A stretch of DNA of 64,000 bases from Halothiobacillaceae bacterium (GCA_028696185.1 JAQVHL010000006.1:23296-87295); one strand, 5' to 3'; shown: positions 39,472 to 49,428, numbered from the stretch's first letter. Numbers and translations: made by a program. The notes: generated from the sequence alone by a model not told the origin.

Positions 39472-41121
39472 ATGTCCTTGCACCCGCTTGCCGGTCAACA
39501 TCCCCCCCGCGAACTGCTTGTCGATGTGCCGCGTCTGGTTTCGGCCTACTACACCCTGGCGCCGGACATGGACAACCCCGAACACCAGGTCAGCTTCGGC
39601 ACGTCGGGGCATCGAGGCAGCAGCCTGCGCCACAGCTTCAATGACGCGCACATTGCCGCCACCGCGCAGGCCATCGCCGAATATCGCGCCACCGAAGGCA
39701 TCAGCGGCCCCTTGTTCATGGGCTTCGATACCCACGCCCTCGCCTGGCCAGCCTTCGTCAGCGCGCTGGAAGTATTTGCCGCCAACGGTGTGGACGTGTG
39801 TTACCAGAGCGGTTTTGCACCCACGCCGACCCCGGTCATCTCGCATGCCATCCTTACCTACAACCGGGGGCGCGATGCTCGCCTGGCGGATGGGGTGGTC
39901 ATCACCCCCTCGCACAACCCGCCCGAGGACGGTGGCTTCAAGTACAACCCCACCCATGGCGGTCCAGCCGATACCGACGTCACCCAGCGCATCCAGACGC
40001 GCGCCAATGAACTGCTGCGCGGAGGTAACCGCGATGTGCGGCGCATGAGCTACGCGGCAGCGCTGCGTCATGCGGGCATCCACGAGTACGATTTCATCCG
40101 GCCCTATGTCGCCGATCTGGCCCATGTGCTGGATATGGACGCGATTGCCGCCGCCGGCGTGTCGATCGGCGTCGATCCGCTGGGGGGCGCGGGGCTTCCG
40201 TACTGGGCGCCGATTGCCGAGCGCTACGGTCTGAATCTGGAAATCGTCAACCCGCATACCGATCCGACCTTCGCCTTCATGACCCTCGATCATGATGGCA
40301 AGATCCGCATGGACTGCTCCTCGCCCTCCGCCATGGCCAGCCTCATCGGCCTGCGCGACCGTTTCGACGTCGCCTTCGGCAACGATACCGACGCTGACCG
40401 CCACGGTATCGTCACTCCCGAAGGGGGCTTGATGAACCCCAACCACTATCTGGCTGTGGCCATCGACTATCTGTTCCGCCATCGCGGCGATTGGGCCGGA
40501 AGTACCGGCATCGGCAAGACCCTGGTGTCCAGCTCGCTCATCGACCGTGTCGCCGCCTCGCTGGGGCGGCCTCTCGTGGAAGTGCCGGTCGGTTTCAAGT
40601 GGTTTGTACCGGGTTTGATGAACGGCACGCTGGGGTTTGGCGGGGAAGAGTCGGCCGGCGCCTCGTTCCTGCGCCGCGACGGCAGTGTCTGGAATACCGA
40701 CAAGGACGGCATCATCATGGGGCTGCTGGCGGCGGAGATCATCGCCGTCACCGATCAGGACCCCTACTGGCACTACCGTCAGCTGGTAGAAAAACTGGGC
40801 GAGCCCGAGTACCGTCGTATCGACGCCCCTGCCAACCGCGCTCAGAAACAGGCGCTGTCGCGTCTGGACCCGCAGACGGTGCGGGCCGACACGCTCGCCG
40901 GCGAACCCATTCGGGCCAAGCTGACCCGTGCTCCGGGTAATGACGCGGCCATCGGCGGACTCAAAGTGACGACCGAAAACGGCTGGTTCGCCGCCCGCCC
41001 TTCCGGCACCGAGGATGTCTACAAGATCTACGCGGAAAGCTTCAAGGGCGAAGCCCATCTTGCTCAGATACTGAGCGAAGCCCGCGCGATGGTCGATGAG
41101 GTGTTTGCGTCCATCGAGTGA
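39472..41121 (+). CDS. pgm: Phosphoglucomutase (alpha-D-glucose specific)
   Basis: 549 residues, the length of E. coli Pgm. [10 protein letters not shown] (44-47 THSG region), phosphoserine S147 in [11 protein letters not shown], the metal loop with D305, D307 and D309 (NDTDADRHG), and [17 protein letters not shown] in the sugar-binding part. [16 protein letters not shown] ends the phosphate-binding domain. It links glucose 6-phosphate and glucose 1-phosphate for glycogen or polysaccharide synthesis. A GGGAGAAC ribosome-binding site precedes it. A hairpin without T run (41132-41159) follows. Confidence 0.96.
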   Translation: MSLHPLAGQHPPRELLVDVPRLVSAYYTLAPDMDNPEHQVSFGTSGHRGSSLRHSFNDAHIAATAQAIAEYRATEGISGPLFMGFDTHALAWPAFVSALEVFAANGVDVCYQSGFAPTPTPVISHAILTYNRGRDARLADGVVITPSHNPPEDGGFKYNPTHGGPADTDVTQRIQTRANELLRGGNRDVRRMSYAAALRHAGIHEYDFIRPYVADLAHVLDMDAIAAAGVSIGVDPLGGAGLPYWAPIAERYGLNLEIVNPHTDPTFAFMTLDHDGKIRMDCSSPSAMASLIGLRDRFDVAFGNDTDADRHGIVTPEGGLMNPNHYLAVAIDYLFRHRGDWAGSTGIGKTLVSSSLIDRVAASLGRPLVEVPVGFKWFVPGLMNGTLGFGGEESAGASFLRRDGSVWNTDKDGIIMGLLAAEIIAVTDQDPYWHYRQLVEKLGEPEYRRIDAPANRAQKQALSRLDPQTVRADTLAGEPIRAKLTRAPGNDAAIGGLKVTTENGWFAARPSGTEDVYKIYAESFKGEAHLAQILSEARAMVDEVFASIE

Positions 41122-41439
41122 TGGCCGCCGAGCGCCTCGTTCCCCTTTACACGAGGCGCATCGTAATCGTCTGTGGTGGGGGGCTACGCCGTAATGCTTG
41201 CCCATCGTCCTGTCAATTCACCTCACGTAGCCGGCCTGGTTCGTCCAGGTCGTGCTTTCTGGGGTGGGTTATGTTTGGTGAAAAAATCCTTTCCAGTCAT
41301 GTGGTAAACTTGCCCTTCTGAATTTTCCCCACCATTGGGTTCCGACTCTCCCGTGACGGCTTTTGATGTATCCCCGACACCGATGGCATTGCTTTCGGTG
41401 GTGTTTTTCTGTGCTCGGAAGTACTGCTGCGTTCTGAAA
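41122..41439. other. Intergenic region between pgm and the TonB receptor, with a hairpin
   Basis: GCGCCTCG (41132-41139) pairs with CGAGGCGC (41152-41159), a probable weak terminator for pgm. The rest holds no supportable gene. A frame that extends the receptor upstream to 41335 lacks a ribosome-binding site and would hide the signal peptide. No convincing promoter or Fur box was found. Confidence 0.5.
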
Positions 41440-44007
41440 ATGAGAAGAATTCTACGTTGCGTAATTGCTGCATCGATAGGTGTGGGCGGGGCGGCGCTGG
41501 CCGAGGAGGAGGGAGCGTCGATCGCTCTGGAGGAAATTCCGGTAGGCGCACTGCGTTCGGGCATGATTTCGGCAAGCGAGATCAAGTACGACAAGGAGGA
41601 GGTCGTTGACTCCGTCGTCGCCGCGGATATCCACGCCTTTCCCGACATCAGCGTCAGCGACGCGCTGCAACGCATTCCCGGCGTGCAGATCGCGCGTGAT
41701 CGCGGCGAAGGCGGCCTGGTCACACTGCGCGGCCTGACCCAGGTGGAAACGACCCTGAACGGTCGCGAGGTCTTCACCGCCGGAACCGGCCGCACGCTGG
41801 ATTTTTCCGACATTCCCGCCGAGCTACTGGCAGGGATCGACGTGTACAAAACCACCTCCGCCCATCAACTGGAAGGCGGGGTGGGCGGCCTGATCGACGT
41901 GCGCACCTGGCGCCCCTTCGATTTCACGGGCGACCGGCTCGACGCCTCCGCGCGCCTGATCCACGGCGATCTCGTGGGCGCGAGCAAGATGCAATACTCC
42001 GCGCTTGCCAGTACACGATGGACGAGCGCCACGGCAGGTCAGTTCGGCGCGCTGCTCAGCCTCGCCATGCAGGAGCGGGCCTGGCGCGAAGACCAGAAAA
42101 CCACCGGCGCGCCCACCGCACGCACCGACCTGATTCCCGGCCAGACGGTCTACGCGCCCGGCGGAACGTCCGAAACGGTCAGTCTGGGCACGCGCGAGCG
42201 GCAATCCGCCAACTTCGCCCTTCAGTGGAAACCAAACACGGCCCTGGAGCTGTATGCCGAAGGCGGCTACAACGAATTCACTACCCGGCAGGACTCGCAC
42301 CAGATCAATGTCGGCGCAACGAAAAGCTTTCTTGACGGCAGCCTGCGGCTGTTTCCCGACACCCAGGACATGCAATCCATCACCTGGACTAACGCTTCCT
42401 ACTCTGTCCTGAGCTTCGCGCGCGACACCTTTGACCGCAATCGCACGCTGGCCCTGGGCGGAAGCTGGAAGGACGGCCCGCTGAAGATCAGCGGCGATCT
42501 GAGCCATGCCGACAGTCGCAGTGAGCTCTTTTTCTCCGGGCCGATGATGGCGGGCAGCGCCGCCCAATTTCACCAGGATCTGTCAGGTGACATCCCGGCC
42601 ACGCGCCTGAGCGGCAGTGACCTGAGCGACCCGGCGAACATGCGCTACACCGGCATCGCCTACCGCTGGCGACCGTTCGAAGGCCGCCTGGACGCCGTGC
42701 AACTGGATGGCGAATACCGCCTTGGCCAGGGGCCGATCGAGTCGATCCGCATCGGTGCGCGGCTCGCCCGGCGGCAAGCCGACAACGGCGCGGGCTTGAT
42801 CTTCGCCGATGCCGCCGTGAACGGACTGACGGTGGCCGACATGCCCGGCTACGTCATGCCCAATCCATACGAGGTCCTGCCCGGCTCCACCGGCATCGAC
42901 GGCTATCTGACCGGCAACCCGGATTTCTTCCGTGATGCCCAGGCCCTGCGCGATGCCTTCGGCATCCAGACACCCATCCCCGAAGCCAACCCGCTCGGCA
43001 CCTGGGCCATCCGCGAAAACACCCAGGCCGCCTACGCGATGCTCCGTTTCAACGCCGGGCGCATCCCGCTGGATGGCAATCTGGGGCTGCGACTGGTCCG
43101 CACCCAGGCCACGCTTTCCGGCTATCAATCCGTGCCGAGCAGCGCTGGCGTCGCGCCGATCCACATCGACCACGACGATCTGGACACCCTGCCCAGCCTG
43201 AACCTGCGCTACGAACCGAGCCCCGGCCTGCTGCTGCGCGCCGGGCTCTCCAAGACCCTGACCCGGCCCAACTTCGATCAGCTCTCCCCCTCGCTGATGC
43301 TGCTGCGCAACACCATCAATCCCAGCCTCAACCAGGGCCTGGCAGGCAATCCGGCGCTCAGGCCGGTCCGCTCGGACAATCTGGATATTGCGCTGGAGCG
43401 CTACTTCGACAAGACCGCCGTGATTCACCTGGCCGGCTTTGTCAAAAAGGTGGATGGCTTCGTCGGCACGCTCAGCACACCGGAGCTGCACGATGGCGAG
43501 ATCTACCAGGTCAGCCGCCCCTACAACACCGGGCATGCCGACATCGCGGGCATCGAGCTCGGCTACCAGCAGTTTTTCGACCAGCTTCCCGGCTGGATGA
43601 GCGGACTGGGGCTTCACGCCAACTACACTTATGTCGATAGCCGCGCGCCCAGCCCCCTTCTTGGAGACGACGCCCCCTTGCAGAATCTCTCCAAAAACAG
43701 CTACAACCTCGCCGCGCTGTACGAGCGTGGCCGCATCTCCGCGCGCCTGGCCTACAACTGGCGTGACACCTACCTTTCCGGCATCACCCAGGTGACCGGC
43801 GTCGGCGCGCTGCCCATCTACACCAAGGGCTATGGCTGGCTGGACGCCTCCCTGAGCTATCGCCCCGCGCCCAACCTCACCCTGACGCTGGAGGGAAGCA
43901 ATCTGCTCGGCACGGATCGCGTGGCCTACTACGGCAGCCCCACCCGCCCCCAGAGCGTGTGGCGCAACGACACCCAGATCGCCCTGCGGGCATCGGTCCG
44001 CTTCTGA
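41440..44007 (+). CDS. TonB-dependent outer-membrane receptor
   Basis: 855 residues. Signal peptide from MRRILRCV to about ALAEEE. The plug domain shows DIHAFPDISVSDALQRIPGVQIARDRGEGG and VTLRGL..VETTLNGREVF, then SAHQLEGGVGGLIDVRTWRPF, as in the TonB-Xanth-Caul subfamily, often used for carbohydrates or other complex ligands. A beta-barrel follows and the protein ends in Phe (ASVRF). The stop and the kinase start share one base (TGATG), so a sensor kinase is made with this receptor. The substrate cannot be deduced. Confidence 0.9.
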   Translation: MRRILRCVIAASIGVGGAALAEEEGASIALEEIPVGALRSGMISASEIKYDKEEVVDSVVAADIHAFPDISVSDALQRIPGVQIARDRGEGGLVTLRGLTQVETTLNGREVFTAGTGRTLDFSDIPAELLAGIDVYKTTSAHQLEGGVGGLIDVRTWRPFDFTGDRLDASARLIHGDLVGASKMQYSALASTRWTSATAGQFGALLSLAMQERAWREDQKTTGAPTARTDLIPGQTVYAPGGTSETVSLGTRERQSANFALQWKPNTALELYAEGGYNEFTTRQDSHQINVGATKSFLDGSLRLFPDTQDMQSITWTNASYSVLSFARDTFDRNRTLALGGSWKDGPLKISGDLSHADSRSELFFSGPMMAGSAAQFHQDLSGDIPATRLSGSDLSDPANMRYTGIAYRWRPFEGRLDAVQLDGEYRLGQGPIESIRIGARLARRQADNGAGLIFADAAVNGLTVADMPGYVMPNPYEVLPGSTGIDGYLTGNPDFFRDAQALRDAFGIQTPIPEANPLGTWAIRENTQAAYAMLRFNAGRIPLDGNLGLRLVRTQATLSGYQSVPSSAGVAPIHIDHDDLDTLPSLNLRYEPSPGLLLRAGLSKTLTRPNFDQLSPSLMLLRNTINPSLNQGLAGNPALRPVRSDNLDIALERYFDKTAVIHLAGFVKKVDGFVGTLSTPELHDGEIYQVSRPYNTGHADIAGIELGYQQFFDQLPGWMSGLGLHANYTYVDSRAPSPLLGDDAPLQNLSKNSYNLAALYERGRISARLAYNWRDTYLSGITQVTGVGALPIYTKGYGWLDASLSYRPAPNLTLTLEGSNLLGTDRVAYYGSPTRPQSVWRNDTQIALRASVRF

Positions 44008-47000
44008 TGAAACGCTCCGTCCAGTGGCTTGGATCGCTCATGCTGCTGGTCTGTGCCGCTTTTGCGGACGTCACGTTCGCCGATCCGGCCCTGGAGCAGT
44101 GGCGCGCCCACGCGGGCGAAGTGCGGCTTCTGATCGAAAACGATGCCCCGCGCGCCCAGCTCGAAGCCCTGCGCCTGAGCGAAACCGTCCCGCCGGGCGC
44201 AACCCCCGCCGACCAGGCCCGCGCACTCAACCTGCTGGCGCGGGCCGAGCTCTATCTGGGCCTGACCGCCGATGCGGACCAGCATGCCCAGGCCGCCCGC
44301 GATCTGGCCAAGCGCAGCAAGGATGCGGTCGGGCAGGTCGAAGCCAACCTCGTCATCGTACTCAATGCCGTCAACGCCGCGCGTCTGGATCAACTGGCTG
44401 AAGCCGCCCAGGACGCCATGGAGCGCATGCAGGACATCCCGGACCGACCGGACCTGATGAGCGAGACCCTGTTGCGCACCGCCATGTGGTATCGACGCAT
44501 GGGCATTCTGGACGATGCCATCAGCGTGGCGCTGCGCAATAGGGATATTGCTGAACACTCTGGAAATCCAATGGCCTTGGCCTATGCCCATCACGGCATG
44601 GCTATTACCCATGAACAGAGCGGGAATATCCAAAAAGCGCGCGAGCACTATGTGTTCATGTTGGAGGCCGCGCGTGCAGCAGGTTCCAAAGCCTTGCAGA
44701 TCAGTGCATTACTGGGGATGGGCTATATGGACACCGGTCTGGGTGCTCTTCATGTCGCCGAGCATCATCACCGAGAAGCCTTGGCGCTGGCCCGTGAATT
44801 GGGCGGCCCGTTCTATATCGCGCATGCGGCACATGGCCTGGCGGGTAATCTGGCCCGGCAGCAGCGCCATGAAGAAGCGGCCGTGTTCTACGATGAAAAT
44901 GTCCAGGTCTTCGAACGGGGGGCCAACATCATCGGCCTGTGGTGGGCCTTGAATGCCCGAGCCGACAACTACCTTGCACGAAGCCGATCTGCCGCCGCGC
45001 TGGTCGATACCGAACGGGCCTATGCCCTGGCGGGCGAGATCGGCCTTGCGACGTACGTCAGCGAAAGTGCCAGGCGCATGGCCGTGTGCTACGCCGCGCA
45101 AGGCGACTCGACCCGCGCCTACGCCTTTGCCAGCGAAGCCCTGTCCATGGCCGACAAGGCCACGCGCGAACGCGCGAGCGAGCGCATTGCCGAACTCAGC
45201 CAACGCTATCAGGACGAAGGCCGTCAGCGCGAGATCGACCGCCTCAGGCAACAGCGCGACAAAGATATGGCGCGTAACGGTCTGCTACTGACCATTCTGA
45301 TAGCCAGCCTTGGGTTATTGATGACCGGGGTATTTTTTGGCCTGCGCCTGCGGGAATCCAACCGTCGTCTGGCGGGGGAAGTCAAAGAGCGGATCAAGGC
45401 CGAAGAACGCCTGGCCCTCAAGAGTCTGGCCCTGGATCAGGTTCGTGAGGCCGCCTACCTGATGGATGAAACCCGGCGTTTCCATTATGTGAATGCCGAA
45501 GCGTGCAGGGCATTGGGGTACGAGGAAGACGAGTTGCTGAAGATGCGCCTTCAGGACATTGATCCGCATCTTACTCCGGAGCAAAAGCGCATCAACTGGC
45601 ACACCTTGCGCGACACGGGCCTGCTTACGCTTGAATCGGAGCATTGCCGTAAGGATGGTCGCTGTTTTCCGGTTGAAATCACCACCAGCGCTTTCGAGTT
45701 CGGTGGTCAGGTCTATGCACTGGCACTGGTTCGCGACATCAGCGAACGCAAGGCGCTGGAAAATACGCTGATTACGCGAGAGCGGGAGTTCCGCACGCTG
45801 GCAGAAAATCTGCCCGATAACGTGGTTCGTTATGACCGGCAGTACCGCAAGATTTATGTGAATGCCGCCATGACGCGGATGACCGGGCGTTCTGCCGAAG
45901 ACTTGCTGGGTGAACCGTCTTTCACGTCGAATCCCTGCATCAGGGAATCCATGGTGCGGTACAAGCAAGCTCTTGAGGCCGCGCTGACGAGCGGTCGGCC
46001 CCAGGAAATCGATTTTGAAGTGCGTAATGATCCCGGCGGGAAGATCATCCACAATATCCGTTTCATTGCCGAACGCGATGAGCAAGGGGCCATTACCGGC
46101 GTACTGGCCCTCGGGCGCGACATCACGGAGCAAAAGCGCATGGAAGAGGCACTGGCCTCCCGCGAGCGCGAATTCCGCACCCTCGCGGAAAATCTGCCGG
46201 ACAAGATCGTCCGTTATGACCGTCAGGGGCGTAAAACCTATGTCAATCCCGCCATGAAGAAAATCATGGGTTGGCAGACGGACGGCATGCTCGGGCAGAC
46301 CTCGCGTGAATCCTTGCCTCATCTTCGGATCAGTCTTCCGTATTACGAAAAGGCCTTGAAAAAAACCCTTTCTACCGGGCAGCCCACCGAAATCGAGCTT
46401 GTAGACTTCGAACATACCGGACGTCGTCTGGTGCACAACATCCGCTTTCTCGCCGAGCACGACGAGCAAGGCGCCATTATTGGTGCTCTGGCCATTGGGC
46501 GCGACATCACGGAGCAAAAGCGCATGGAAGAGGCGCTGGCCTCTCGCGAGCGCGAATTCCGCACCCTGGCGGAAAACCTGCCGGATAATATCATCCGCTA
46601 TGACGTGCAAGCACGGGCCACCTATGTCAACCCGAATCTGCTGCGTATTACGGGCACACCGGCCGAGGCTCTGCTCGGTAAGACGCCTATGGAATTCTGG
46701 GAGGATGACAATCAACGCCGCTACCAGGCCGCACTGGAAAGAGTCTTGCGTAGCGGGATGCCGGAGCGGATCGAAATCGCGCTTCCGCTGCCTCCCAAAG
46801 GGGAGCTGCATACACATCAGATCAGTTTCGCACCGGAGCGTCGTGGCGACGGAAAAATCCACGGTGCCATTGCGATTGGGCGCGATATCACCCCGCTCAA
46901 AGAGAGCGAACGACGTCTGGCTGAATCGCACGAACAGTTGCGTGAGCTGATTGCTCAGCGTGAGAGTGCGCGCGAAGAAGAGCGCAAGCGTGTGGCGCGC

Positions 47001-47657
47001 GAAATCCATGACGAACTGGGGCAGAACCTGACCGCGCTTAAGCTGGGGCTGTCCAGCCTCAAATACAGCTTCGACGTTGAGCAACCGCGCCTGGCCCAGC
47101 GATTGGCAGAACTCGCTCAGCTCGCGGATCGCAGCATCCAGGTGGTGCGCGACATCGCCACCAGCCTGCGCCCGGCCGCACTGGACATGGGGATCGGCCC
47201 GGCCTTGGAGTGGTTGGCCGACGAATTCCAGCGGCATACCGGCATTCCCTGCGCTCTTGAGCTGGACCCACCCAAGCTGGGCGGGAAAGGGGATGCCTGC
47301 GCCCTGACCCTGTTCCGTCTGACGCAGGAAGCCTTGACCAATACCGCCCGCTATGCCGGTGCGCACCAGGTCTGGATCAGCCTTCACCATCACGAAGGGT
47401 ATTGCCAGCTTGAGGTGCGCGATGACGGCAAGGGCTTCGATCCCAGCAAGGTTGGCAAGCAGAGTTATGGCCTGATGGGCATGCGTGAGCGTGTTCATGC
47501 GCTTGGGGGGCGTTTGGGCATCGAAAGCATGCCGGGGCGTGGTGTGCGTATCTGGGCCATTATTCCCGGATCTCAGGCCGATTCGGGCGGGCGGGATCAG
47601 GGCGGCTCCGCTGACACTCCGGATGCTGCCCTGGATGGCACCATGACAGGCGAGTGA
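44007..47657 (+). CDS. Membrane sensor kinase: TPR sensor, four PAS, HisKA_3 and HATPase
   Basis: 1216 residues. A signal-like N-terminus (1-25) leads to a TPR-like helical-repeat region (about 30-410), probably periplasmic. One membrane helix (about 423-446) is followed by PAS domains near 470, 590, 715 and 845. The kinase core is of NarX/DegS type, with phospho-His H1001 in VAREIHDELGQNL and an ATPase domain ending GLMGMRERVHALGG. The second to fourth PAS copies share REFRTLAENLPD, and two are near-identical in DNA. The next gene is the LuxR-type regulator, its expected partner. A less GC-rich stretch within the TPR part (about 44530-44720) stands out. Confidence 0.9.
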   Translation: MKRSVQWLGSLMLLVCAAFADVTFADPALEQWRAHAGEVRLLIENDAPRAQLEALRLSETVPPGATPADQARALNLLARAELYLGLTADADQHAQAARDLAKRSKDAVGQVEANLVIVLNAVNAARLDQLAEAAQDAMERMQDIPDRPDLMSETLLRTAMWYRRMGILDDAISVALRNRDIAEHSGNPMALAYAHHGMAITHEQSGNIQKAREHYVFMLEAARAAGSKALQISALLGMGYMDTGLGALHVAEHHHREALALARELGGPFYIAHAAHGLAGNLARQQRHEEAAVFYDENVQVFERGANIIGLWWALNARADNYLARSRSAAALVDTERAYALAGEIGLATYVSESARRMAVCYAAQGDSTRAYAFASEALSMADKATRERASERIAELSQRYQDEGRQREIDRLRQQRDKDMARNGLLLTILIASLGLLMTGVFFGLRLRESNRRLAGEVKERIKAEERLALKSLALDQVREAAYLMDETRRFHYVNAEACRALGYEEDELLKMRLQDIDPHLTPEQKRINWHTLRDTGLLTLESEHCRKDGRCFPVEITTSAFEFGGQVYALALVRDISERKALENTLITREREFRTLAENLPDNVVRYDRQYRKIYVNAAMTRMTGRSAEDLLGEPSFTSNPCIRESMVRYKQALEAALTSGRPQEIDFEVRNDPGGKIIHNIRFIAERDEQGAITGVLALGRDITEQKRMEEALASREREFRTLAENLPDKIVRYDRQGRKTYVNPAMKKIMGWQTDGMLGQTSRESLPHLRISLPYYEKALKKTLSTGQPTEIELVDFEHTGRRLVHNIRFLAEHDEQGAIIGALAIGRDITEQKRMEEALASREREFRTLAENLPDNIIRYDVQARATYVNPNLLRITGTPAEALLGKTPMEFWEDDNQRRYQAALERVLRSGMPERIEIALPLPPKGELHTHQISFAPERRGDGKIHGAIAIGRDITPLKESERRLAESHEQLRELIAQRESAREEERKRVAREIHDELGQNLTALKLGLSSLKYSFDVEQPRLAQRLAELAQLADRSIQVVRDIATSLRPAALDMGIGPALEWLADEFQRHTGIPCALELDPPKLGGKGDACALTLFRLTQEALTNTARYAGAHQVWISLHHHEGYCQLEVRDDGKGFDPSKVGKQSYGLMGMRERVHALGGRLGIESMPGRGVRIWAIIPGSQADSGGRDQGGSADTPDAALDGTMTGE
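46113..46585 (+). repeat. Internal DNA duplication of a PAS module in the sensor kinase
   Basis: About 89 bases at 46113-46201 and again at 46497-46585 are nearly identical (a handful of differences, mostly silent). Spacing is 384 bases (128 codons). The repeat covers the end of one PAS (GRDITEQKRMEEAL) and the start of the next (REFRTLAENLPD). A weaker third copy begins near 45777. It indicates recent PAS module duplication. Confidence 0.85.
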
Positions 47658-47788
47658 AATATCCTTCACAACACAGAAAGCGGTGTCTGCCCTGTCCCCG
47701 CATGCAGAAATCCATGGAACGTCTTAAGGCCGATTTTTGGTAAGCTCTTGGCCGACCCCTGGCCCGCAGACAGCGCGAGAAAAACGCC

Positions 47789-48421
47789 ATGATCCGATTG
47801 ATGATTGCCGACGACCATACGCTGATGCGCGAAGGGCTCAAGCAACTCTTTACCTTGATGGACGACATCGTGGTGGTGGGGGAAGCCGTCAATGGCACCG
47901 ATGTGCTGGAGCGCCTGCGGCAGCAGGATGTCGATGTGCTCTTGCTGGACATGACCATGCCCGGCATCTGCGGCGAAGACCTCATCACCCGCATCCGGGC
48001 CCGGCATCCCGAACTTGGTATTCTGGTGCTGAGCATGCACAACGAGCCCGTGGTGGTTCAACGCGCCCTCAAGGCGGGCGCCAGCGGCTATCTGAGCAAG
48101 GATGGCGACCCGGATACCCTGCTTGCCGCTGTGCGCAAGGTCGCTAGCGGGGGGCGCTATATCGATTTTTCCATCGCGGAAAAAATGATCTTTGGCGTGC
48201 AAGGGGCAGAGACGGCCGCCTCCCACACCAGTCTCTCGGACCGTGAACTGCAGGTGCTGCGCATGCTGGCCAAGGGCAAGAGCATCAACGAAATTGCCGA
48301 TCAGTTCGCCATCAGCAACAAGACCATCAGCACACACAAGGCGCGCCTGATGGAAAAGATGGGCTTTGAAAGCATGGCCGATCTGATCCGCTACGCCATC
48401 AACAACGATTTGTCCGACTGA
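47789..48421 (+). CDS. NarL/FixJ (LuxR)-type response regulator
   Basis: 210 residues. The receiver has acidic pair DD near residue 8, phospho-Asp D54 in LLLDMTMPG and Lys in LSKDG. The C-terminal helix-turn-helix (LSDRELQVLRMLAKGKSINEIADQ...SNKTISTHKARLMEKM) is typical LuxR. It starts 131 bases after the kinase stop. With the HisKA_3 kinase it forms a complete two-component pair. The nearest palindrome that such a dimer might bind is 301 bases downstream, before the Cache protein gene. Confidence 0.92.
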   Translation: MIRLMIADDHTLMREGLKQLFTLMDDIVVVGEAVNGTDVLERLRQQDVDVLLLDMTMPGICGEDLITRIRARHPELGILVLSMHNEPVVVQRALKAGASGYLSKDGDPDTLLAAVRKVASGGRYIDFSIAEKMIFGVQGAETAASHTSLSDRELQVLRMLAKGKSINEIADQFAISNKTISTHKARLMEKMGFESMADLIRYAINNDLSD

Positions 48422-48847
48422 TGCGTCCTTGACCTGACACGGCCACCCTGGCGGAGCCGGGCCGGTCGAGCCAATGATCCTTCAGCCCTTGGCGCTCGAA
48501 TTCGAGGCGGCCCGCCCGGAGCCGCCTTGGACAGGACCTACCCGAAGGTCGCCTCCACGACCGCACCCCTTCGTTCAGCTTGTCCACTCCGGTCACTTGA
48601 TCTGACGCGGGCGAGTGGCGGTCTGTCGCCACCAAACGGGTGAAAAAGAGGGATGCCTTGTCTGAACCCGCCCCTGCTTTTTCCTGAAGTCTCTCCGGTG
48701 CGGGAAAATACCCTGCCGGCATGTAGGATTTTTCCTACAAATTACTCTGCTTTCCCTAGGTGCAAATCAGCATCGCCCGATGGTGCGAGGGGTTTGAGCC
48801 CCCCAGAATGAAGGTGCCCCTGACTCATTCTTTCTAAAGGTAACTCC
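48422..48847. other. Intergenic region upstream of the Cache gene
   Basis: No supportable gene. It contains a hairpin GTGGCG/CGCCAC near 48617-48634 and the perfect palindrome at 48722-48739 described separately. A short GGGG/CCCC hairpin lies near 48790. The region probably carries the promoter of the Cache gene. Confidence 0.5.
48722..48739. promoter_or_regulatory. Perfect palindromic operator, TGTAGGA-N4-TCCTACA
   Basis: Seven-base perfect arms around TTTT, 108 bases before the Cache gene start. Its size and symmetry suit a dimeric NarL/LuxR-family regulator, and the gene for one ends 300 bases upstream. I found no second copy in the window. Function as an operator is inferred. Confidence 0.5.
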
Positions 48848-49300
48848 ATGAAGCAGAAGATGTTCATCCCGGCTGTACTTGCCCTGTTTGTGTCGGCGCC
48901 TTCCCTGGGCGATGAATATGCCACGGCACCGCAGGCCGAGGCGATGGTGGCTCAGGTAGTGAAGGATATCAAGGAAAACCGCGAGGCCACCTTTACCGCC
49001 ATTACGGCCAAGGATGCCAAATACATTCAGCTCGATCTGTATCCCGTTGTTTATGACATGAACGGTAAATGTCTGAGCCATGGGCAAAATGCCAAGCAGG
49101 TAGGCAAGGATCTGATCGGTATCGCCGATGCCGATGGCAAGGAATTCATCAAGGAGCGTGTTGAACTGGCAAACAGCAAAGGCACGTTCTGGCAGGATTA
49201 TAAATTCACCGATCCGGTAACCAAGAAAATTCTGCCCAAATCGGCTTATTGCGAGAAAACCGCCGACGTTATCGTTTGTGCAGGTATTTACAAACGATGA
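48848..49300 (+). CDS. Secreted single-Cache-domain protein
   Basis: 150 residues: signal peptide (1-22, APSLG/DE), then a compact Cache-like domain (about 25-148) with VVYDMNGKCLSHGQNAKQVGKDL and GTFWQDYKFTDP..KKILPKSAYCEK, as in sCache_2/Cache_2 sensors. Two Cys residues near the end may form a disulfide. There is no membrane or output domain, so it is probably a soluble periplasmic ligand-binding protein. AAAGG precedes the ATG. Context: the sensor-kinase/regulator pair before it and a chemoreceptor after it; it may feed ligand signals to either. Confidence 0.8.
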   Translation: MKQKMFIPAVLALFVSAPSLGDEYATAPQAEAMVAQVVKDIKENREATFTAITAKDAKYIQLDLYPVVYDMNGKCLSHGQNAKQVGKDLIGIADADGKEFIKERVELANSKGTFWQDYKFTDPVTKKILPKSAYCEKTADVIVCAGIYKR

Positions 49301-49305
49301 AAAGC

Positions 49306-49341
49306 AAGGCCGGGGCACAGTTATTGTGGTGCCCCGGCCTT
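49306..49341 (+). terminator. Thirteen-base hairpin after the Cache gene
   Basis: AAGGCCGGGGCAC pairs perfectly with GTGCCCCGGCCTT around ten bases, starting 6 bases after the stop. Only TT follows the right arm, so it may be a weak terminator or an RNA-stabilising hairpin. Confidence 0.55.
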
Positions 49342-49428
49342 GACGTGAGAGCGCACGTAATTCAGTAGAAGTTCTGGACCTACGCCTGTGAGCCGGGGCG
49401 CGTAATGGTGTGGCGGCTGGGCAGGCGT

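Noticed and set aside
39433..41205. 590-codon frame antisense to pgm
   Set aside because: Mirror frame of a conserved gene; no motifs.
41335..41439. Upstream start for the TonB receptor
   Set aside because: It would place 35 residues before a normal signal peptide; ATG 41440 gives a proper signal.
45315..47669. 784-codon frame antisense to the sensor kinase
   Set aside because: The product is low in recognisable motifs, and the plus strand encodes clear PAS and kinase domains throughout.
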